From the NCBI RefSeq assembly GCF_958979055.1, contig NC_084892.1:2807501-2871500 (forward strand): DNA of 64,000 bases, in the 5' to 3' direction. This stretch comes from Alnus glutinosa (lineage: Eukaryota; Streptophyta; Magnoliopsida; Fagales; Betulaceae). A program made the translations under genes and the position numbers. This document shows, one piece after another, positions 58,399-64,000 of this stretch (its first letter is position 1; every line of letters starts with the position of its first letter). The notes under the pieces were generated by a model. It saw only the letters and a list, made by a program, of their open reading frames with translations. It searched no databases and was not told the origin of the DNA.

Positions 58399-59784
58399 GA
58401 TTTTCCATAAAATACTTCTCCCATTTCCTTCATATCTTCTTTTTCTTTCCTTTCTCATCCTTTTAGGGATTCAAGGTGGTACTAGATCTCTTTGTGCTCT
58501 TTGTTAGTGGTTTTTAGCTCTGAGAAATTAGTCCCTTTCTTTTTTTGATTGATAGCTACGAGTAAGTTCTGGTTTGTTTTGTGCTTAAAGTTGAAGAATT
58601 TCTGTCAATAAATGGCTTGTACAGAGTTACACGGTTTAAAAGAGATAAACCAATGTAGAAGCATTAATGATTGAATGAATGTTTTTGGTGTTATATAGTG
58701 TTCCTGGGAATCTTCTAACTCCCCCTTGTCGGATTTTGACATTGAGCTTTAATTTTTCAATAGGTGGGAGAGCCAAAGCCATGTATCTTCCTAAAGAAAA
58801 TCTCTAGTGAAATATAATTTAAATGTACACATGTATGGGGGTTAATTGCACCTTAAGCAGGTTGACTCAAGATCGACTTATTTTAGTAATTAATTGTGTT
58901 TAATCGGGTTAATCAGGTTTTGATCCAAAATTTTATTATATTAAATCTTAATTCACTAATTTTGTATTTGGTCCATGGTCGTGTCAAAAAAATGTAAGTC
59001 ATAAACTCTTAAAAAAAAAAAAACTTTCTTAGTAATGGTAATATAAGTTTTTAGCAAGTTTTCTGCAACCAAAGCCTAAAACGGCTTTATGCTAATTTCT
59101 TGGGCTTGGCCTAGTAATTAGTTTAAAATTGTGTATCAACCTCATCATCTATAAACTCCTATTATGCATTTTTTACATATTTTATAAAAATGTACGTAAG
59201 AAATTAAGAAATCACATGTTCTATTAAAAATGTATGTTATAATTATATGATCTAAAAATTCAGGTCAGTTTAATAGACTATATTAAAAGAATTTTCTTCA
59301 ATCCAAAATTTGAAAAAACAAAAAACTTGGTTTAAGTTGCTGGTAAGCAGAGAATGATCCTGTCCAATCAGAGAATGGATATCGAGCCAGCCCAAACGGA
59401 TGCATAAAATTTATATTGGGGTAATTAAAGTGATAATATACAAGAAAATGACTTAACAGTATGGGCAAAAGGAAGTTGGAACTTCCCACCCAAGTTCTAC
59501 CTGATGGTTATTTGTGTTTTATATCCATTGATTTTGAAGCTTTAGCCTCTTTACTCCATGACCTTCATCTAATCTACATTTCTACCTCTATCTATTGGCT
59601 CAACTAATAATTATCAGAAAAATCAATTGCCAACAAGTACTTTGGCTCATCATCTGTGCACGGGTTCTCCAGTTTAAATGGCATGCAATCAATCAGAGAA
59701 GCTCTGCAGTTACCCAGAAATCTGCCGCCGTGATCACCCACTCATGTATTCTGGGCATTGACTTCAAAAATTCTCAAGGAAACC
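58399..59784. other. Convergent 3' flanks of FtsZ2 and the DYW PPR gene
   Basis: FtsZ2 3' UTR to about 58670 (CAATAAATGG near 58607 may be its poly(A) signal), then AT-rich DNA with no gene. Confidence 0.5.
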
Positions 59785-61851
59785 TTACCAATAATCTCCA
59801 CAGGAACATGACCCCTCTGCAAAATGGTGAAATCTGCTGTTATCCCTGAGAATAATCTTTCTCCCAACCACCTTGGAAATGTACTTGATTGCAGAATGGC
59901 AATCCAGACACACCCTTAAATTTTTCTTCACAATGATTGGCTTCCCAGCTGGAATGCTAATTAGTGCAAATGCAACAGCTATCCTCTCACTGTGATGATG
60001 AAGAAGCTTCTCCTTCATACTATCATCCATATCAAATGGAATAGAATCTGTATAAGGAACATACCCAGCTTTTCTTATCTGATCAAAAAGATTGTCAAGC
60101 TTCTCATATATTTCTTTCTTTTGAGGGTGAGACCAGTCTTCAGCTCCGAAAATATGGGTTTTGTTTCCAGCATCAACCCAACTATAACCTGGTAATTTCT
60201 TGACATTGCCATCTCTCATCATATTCCTTATATTCCTCACGTCTTCCCATTGCCTTTCTTTTGCAAGAATATTGGAAAGCAAAACATGTGCACCACTATT
60301 TTCAGGATCAAGGTTCATCAGTTTCTCAGCTGCAAGTTTGCCCCTCTCCTTGTCACCATAGATCCTGCAAGCCCCAAGAAAAGAACACCATCCAAAAGCA
60401 TTTGGCTCAATTGGCATGTTGTTGATAAATTCTTCAGCTTTCTTAAGCTTTCCAGCTCGGCCAAGTAAATCAATAACACAGGAATAATGTTCTTCTCTAG
60501 GCACTATACCATAAGTCTTATCCATGGAATGGAAGTACTTTAACCCTTCCTCTGCTAGTCCAGCATGGCTACACGCTGTTAAAAGACTAACAAATGTTAT
60601 TGCATCTGGTTTCACTCCTTCATGGATCATCCTATCAAAAGTTCCTATCGCACCTTTTCCTAAACCATGCTGCGCAAACATGCTCATCAATGAATTCCAT
60701 GCAATTTTGGTCGGGTCTCCAATCTCATCAAAGACCCTGATTGAGTCATCAAGCAAGCCACATTTCCCATACATGTCAACAAGAACTGAAGAAACATAAG
60801 GGTCAGTATCAAAATTAAATTTAACCACTTGAGCATGGAGTTGGATTCCTTGTTCAAGTGCAGCCTGGTTAGCACAAGCCTTGATCAAGCTAGAGAAAGT
60901 GTACTCATTAGGTTCAACTCCCTGCCTCCACAAGTCAGCAAAAACATATAATGCCTTATCGATCTGATCCTTCTCAACATACCCATCAATCAAAGAAGTA
61001 CAAGACACAACACTTCTACCCTCAGATTCAGTCCCAAACACATTTGAAGCACTTTCCATATCTCCTGTTTTTGCATACATATCCGTGAGGGCATTCCCAA
61101 CGGCAATCTTTAATTCAAATCCCAACTTCATAACACTCGAATGTAGTAACTTCCCAAAGTTACAAGACTTAACTGCCCCACAAGCACTTAAAGTACTACA
61201 AAGAACATGCTGATCAATCACAAAACCATCATTGATCATCCTCTTATAAGCTAATAAAGCAGCCTCAAAATCACCATTCTTTGCATACCCATCAATCATA
61301 GCGGTCCACGACACCTCATCCTTACATGGCATCTCCTCGAAAACTTTACAAGCCTCAACCATCGCTCCGCACTTTGAATACATATCCGCTAAATTACTAC
61401 CCACAAACAATTCATAACCAAACCCACATTTCAAAGCAAGACAATGCATTTGCCTCCCAATCTCAATCCACCCAAGAGAAGCACAAGCTCGAACAACACT
61501 CGAAAATGCAAATTGCGTCGGGCTTTCCCCAGCATTTTGCATTTGGCAAAATGTTCCCAACGCTTCTGGAAGCCTCAAGTTCTGAGAAAACCCAGTGATC
61601 ATCGCTGTCCAAGAAACTATGTTTCTCTGAGGCATTGTATCGAACAGTTTGAGAGCATGATCGAGGTATCCACATTTGAAGTACATATTGAGGAGGTGGT
61701 TGGTGAGGAAGGTGCATAGTGGGTACCCGGCGCATATTAGCTGACCGTGGAGCTTCTTCCCTTTGTTCAACTGTCTGGTTTGTGCGTAGGTTTGAATAAC
61801 TTGGGCTATGGTTGCAGAGTTCCAGAGCATGAGCCTGCTTAATTCTTTCAT
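59785..61851 (-). CDS. PLS-class PPR protein with DYW deaminase domain
   Basis: A single-exon gene for 688 residues. PPR motifs run from about residue 14, e.g. KLHGQLICAGY, LLNMYFKCGYLDHALKLFD, NIVSWTAMITGFSQN, NALTDMYAKTGDMESA and IAWNSLMSMFAQHG. They are followed by E and E+ motifs (WCSFLGACRIYGDKERG, GYSWVD) and a complete DYW domain: a cytidine-deaminase-like HSER (His/Glu), CLDCH (Cys pair) and the terminal CGDYW. Such proteins act in plastids or mitochondria, choosing and deaminating single cytidines in RNA. Unusually, the first repeat begins about 13 residues after the Met, leaving no room for a normal targeting peptide, and the FtsZ2 duplicate begins 12 bp upstream. The true N-terminus and promoter may have been lost at that junction. 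No upstream in-frame ATG exists before a stop. Confidence 0.92.
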   Translation of the reverse strand: MKELSRLMLWNSATIAQVIQTYAQTRQLNKGKKLHGQLICAGYPLCTFLTNHLLNMYFKCGYLDHALKLFDTMPQRNIVSWTAMITGFSQNLRLPEALGTFCQMQNAGESPTQFAFSSVVRACASLGWIEIGRQMHCLALKCGFGYELFVGSNLADMYSKCGAMVEACKVFEEMPCKDEVSWTAMIDGYAKNGDFEAALLAYKRMINDGFVIDQHVLCSTLSACGAVKSCNFGKLLHSSVMKLGFELKIAVGNALTDMYAKTGDMESASNVFGTESEGRSVVSCTSLIDGYVEKDQIDKALYVFADLWRQGVEPNEYTFSSLIKACANQAALEQGIQLHAQVVKFNFDTDPYVSSVLVDMYGKCGLLDDSIRVFDEIGDPTKIAWNSLMSMFAQHGLGKGAIGTFDRMIHEGVKPDAITFVSLLTACSHAGLAEEGLKYFHSMDKTYGIVPREEHYSCVIDLLGRAGKLKKAEEFINNMPIEPNAFGWCSFLGACRIYGDKERGKLAAEKLMNLDPENSGAHVLLSNILAKERQWEDVRNIRNMMRDGNVKKLPGYSWVDAGNKTHIFGAEDWSHPQKKEIYEKLDNLFDQIRKAGYVPYTDSIPFDMDDSMKEKLLHHHSERIAVAFALISIPAGKPIIVKKNLRVCLDCHSAIKYISKVVGRKIILRDNSRFHHFAEGSCSCGDYW

Positions 61852-61862
61852 GAGAGCTGCTG

Positions 61863-61953
61863 GTTTTGGTACTTCATTCAGGTCAGTATAACTCTAATTG
61901 CTACTGGATTCAAACGCCAAGAAGAAAATGAAGGCAGGCCCCTCCAGGTATTG

Positions 61954-61991
<38 letters not shown>

Positions 61992-62457
61992 CCAATTCTG
62001 CTGGGTTTTTGTCAATATGCAGGCTAGTCAGCTAGCACAAGGAGACATCGGCTCTGGAATTAACCGGCGACGTCCCTCTTTTGCTGATGGTGGTTCAGTG
62101 GAAATTCCTGACTTTTTAAAGAAGAAAGGACCTGACTTTTTAAAGAAGAAAGGACGCTCACGCTATCCAAGAGTCTAGGATTTTCCATAAAATACTTCTC
62201 CCAATTCCTTCATATCTTCTTTTTCTTCCCTTTCGCATCCTTTTAGGGATTCAAAGCACACCGTTGTAGGTACTAGATCTCTTTGTGCTCTTTGTTAGTG
62301 GTTTCTAGCTCTGAGAAATTAGTCCCTTTCTTTTTTTGATTAATAGCTACGAGTAAGTTCTGGTTTGTTTTGTGCTTAAAGTTGAAGAATTTCTGTCAAT
62401 AAATGGCTTGTACAGAGTTACACGCTTTTAAAGAGATAAACCAATGTAGAAGCATTA
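61863..62457 (+). pseudogene. Partial duplicate of FtsZ2 (end of intron 5, exons 6-7, 3' UTR)
   Basis: The segment matches 58076-58666 at very high identity, from GTTTTGGTACTTCATTCAG through exon 6 (61882-61947), a shortened (CT)n intron, exon 7 (62023-62178) and the 3' UTR up to AGAAGCATTA. Splice sites and stop are kept, but there is no GTPase domain or promoter. Exon 7 carries a 24-bp in-frame tandem duplication repeating PDFLKKKG, within the ARC6-binding tail, plus a few substitutions (RRPSFADG for RPPTFADG). Intron retention excludes retroposition; it is a DNA-level duplication. It cannot make an FtsZ, though a chimeric transcript is conceivable. Confidence 0.92.
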
Positions 62458-63060
62458 TCGTCCTTTCGGGTGTTTGGATTTTAGAATTTAGGGAAAAATT
62501 CTTATTTTGTTTGTGAATTTCGAAGTAAAAAAATGTGATTGGATAATGAATGGAATTTAAATTTTTTTGAAATTGTGTTTGGGTGTTGAATTTTTGAGAT
62601 TGAAAAATAGTGTTTTTTAATAGTAGAAAATAATTAGAAGTATGAAAAGTTGTGTATAATAATTGGTGTTATGAAAAGTAGTGTGGAATGATTGAAATAA
62701 TTATAATAATTAAAAAATGACTTAATATTAAAATTTCATATTTAATTATTTTATTCTTTAAATCTAAGATAATGCGATTTTTTATGGTGTTTAATTTAAA
62801 TTATGTTGCTTTTTGAAATTTAAGATGATACGTGTAAATTAATTATTTTTACTCGTTTACTAAAAATTAATTATCTTCTTAATGTGTAAGTTAAAAGCCG
62901 AAGAGACACGCTGGTTTATAGGCACGTATTGGGTGTGAGCACTCGGATGAGAAACATCACAATATCGATGGTTCAGATTATAATTTTAACTTTAATATAC
63001 GAATCTAATAGCTAAAAATCACGCAAACTCCGAAACATGGTTTAAATTTTTACACAGGGC
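62458..63060. other. Gene-free AT-rich DNA
   Basis: Begins with GGGTGTTTGGATTTTAGAATTT, a sequence common in plant MITEs, then AT-rich DNA. No gene. Confidence 0.4.
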
Positions 63061-63330
63061 ACCACGCCCACCCGAGCCCTCTACGACCACGTCCACAGCC
63101 CAGGGGTCACTTTATACGGCATCATGGCTACACTACCCAGATGGCTCTTATAGACCGTTACTATCGGCTACTGCGGGGATGGCCATGTCAGATCACAGGC
63201 AGACTAGCTCCGCTGAGTATTCTTGTTCTCCATATTCGGAGCTGCCGTCGTTCTCGCAGCTAGGGATCACCTCACCGGATAATGTGGCTCGATGGTGGAT
63301 GCGAGAGGGTCATAACAGGATCAGCCAACA
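63061..63330. other. GC-rich island of unknown origin
   Basis: About 270 bp clearly richer in GC than its surroundings, with open stretches such as TPTRALYDHVHSPG (63062 onward) and SSAEYSCSPYSELPSFSQLG (63200 onward) in different frames. It looks like a fragment of coding sequence, perhaps captured or from a decayed gene, but no family is recognised. Confidence 0.35.
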
Positions 63331-63344
63331 TACACATATTTTAA

Positions 63345-63830
63345 TTTATTTTTTGTTTGGCCTCCTCCCATCTAAATGTCTGGCTCCGTCCCTGATAATT
63401 GATATTGAAAAAATGAGGGGAAGACGGCTGCCAAACTTCACAAGAGATGACAAGTGTACTCTTCCAAGCAGCATGATCCAAAAGAATCTTGTTGATTGTA
63501 GAAGATATAACAAGAGCATTCCGAATAAGACCTTTATGATGGGCTTTATTTCTGATAAACCAAAGATAATCACATGCAACAGCAACAAAAATTTGAAACA
63601 AGTGAACCTCAGCCTGAAAGATACCAAGCAAATGATGAGGATTGAGTATAATAAGGAGTCGATCAGTCATATTAGTCACATGTAGTACAGTAGAATCCAA
63701 AAGTCAAAAGGATTGACGCCAAACCATCCGAGCAATAGAATAAATTAAAGAAAATATGTGAAAGATTTTTATGACTTGAGAGATAAATTGTACACTTTAT
63801 TTTTAAGAAAGCCCCATCGATCAAATTGTT
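63345..63830 (-). mobile_element. LINE (L1-type) ORF2 C-terminal remnant
   Basis: A minus-strand frame (63700-63341) contains LFQIFVAVACDYLWFIRNKAHHKG and a following VWQPSSPHFFNINYQ, which correspond to the region between the zinc-finger RVT block and RNase H domain of plant L1 ORF2 proteins (IWF.RN.A.., then W.PP..G..KINFD). The match is by recall. The frame stops soon after, and further upstream similarity (to about 63830) is broken. The 3' boundary lies near GGCTCCGTCCCTG (63383-63395), a motif of other plant repeats. Confidence 0.55.
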
Positions 63831-64000
63831 TTGAAAGCCTTGTCCATTTGATTACAGAGACTATTTGATTAGACAAAGATTTCCATGTCTAATTATTTTG
63901 AATGTAGATTTGTTTATCAACAACCAATTGGCGAAGTTTTACAGCTTAAGGCAAGAGTTTCTCTCATCCGTTTTATTACTTATTATATATTATTTTTATT
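63831..64000. other. Right edge, nothing recognised
   Basis: AT-rich sequence without a supported feature. Confidence 0.4.

Overview
This is nuclear DNA of a flowering plant, most likely a woody rosid. Genes carry short GT-AG exons, intergenic DNA is AT-rich, and there are plastid-division, ABA-signalling and PPR genes beside many small plant transposons. No bacterial, organellar or CRISPR features are visible. The species cannot be named from sequence alone.

Layout. (1) 1-8355: the first two exons of a TFL1/CEN-type floral repressor (minus strand, running off the left edge), then about 7.9 kb of gene-free DNA with a retroposed insert bounded by 16-bp target duplications (4251-5334) and a 600-bp inverted-repeat element (6911-7511). 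(2) 8361-13323: an old, broken Copia LTR retrotransposon with both LTRs. (3) 15501-20758: a five-exon alpha/beta hydrolase. (4) 22711-24479: a non-autonomous CACTA-type element packed with 18 ACGT-core palindromes. (5) 26024-26692: an intronless germin-like protein, followed by several MITEs. (6) 30400-31551: a P-class PPR gene. (7) 36905-38867: an ABI5-type bZIP gene, with a decayed copy of its middle at 41621-41780. (8) 42304-42933: an NDR1/HIN1-like membrane protein. (9) 43848-45107: an F-box/LRR gene. (10) 47183-50229: a mitochondrial-type IscA iron-sulfur assembly gene. (11) 53226-58398: the plastid division gene FtsZ2, converging on a DYW-class PPR gene (59785-61851). A partial copy of the FtsZ2 3' end (61863-62457) sits immediately upstream of that PPR gene. 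(12) A LINE ORF2 remnant near the right edge.

The genes do not form one pathway; this is an ordinary plant gene neighbourhood. The most informative structures are the apparent tandem duplication linking FtsZ2 and the DYW PPR gene, the palindrome arrays of the CACTA-type element, the local duplication of part of the ABI5 gene, and a set of palindromic MITEs, some in tandem, with readable target site duplications. All splice sites were read by eye from GT-AG signals, reading frame and family conservation.
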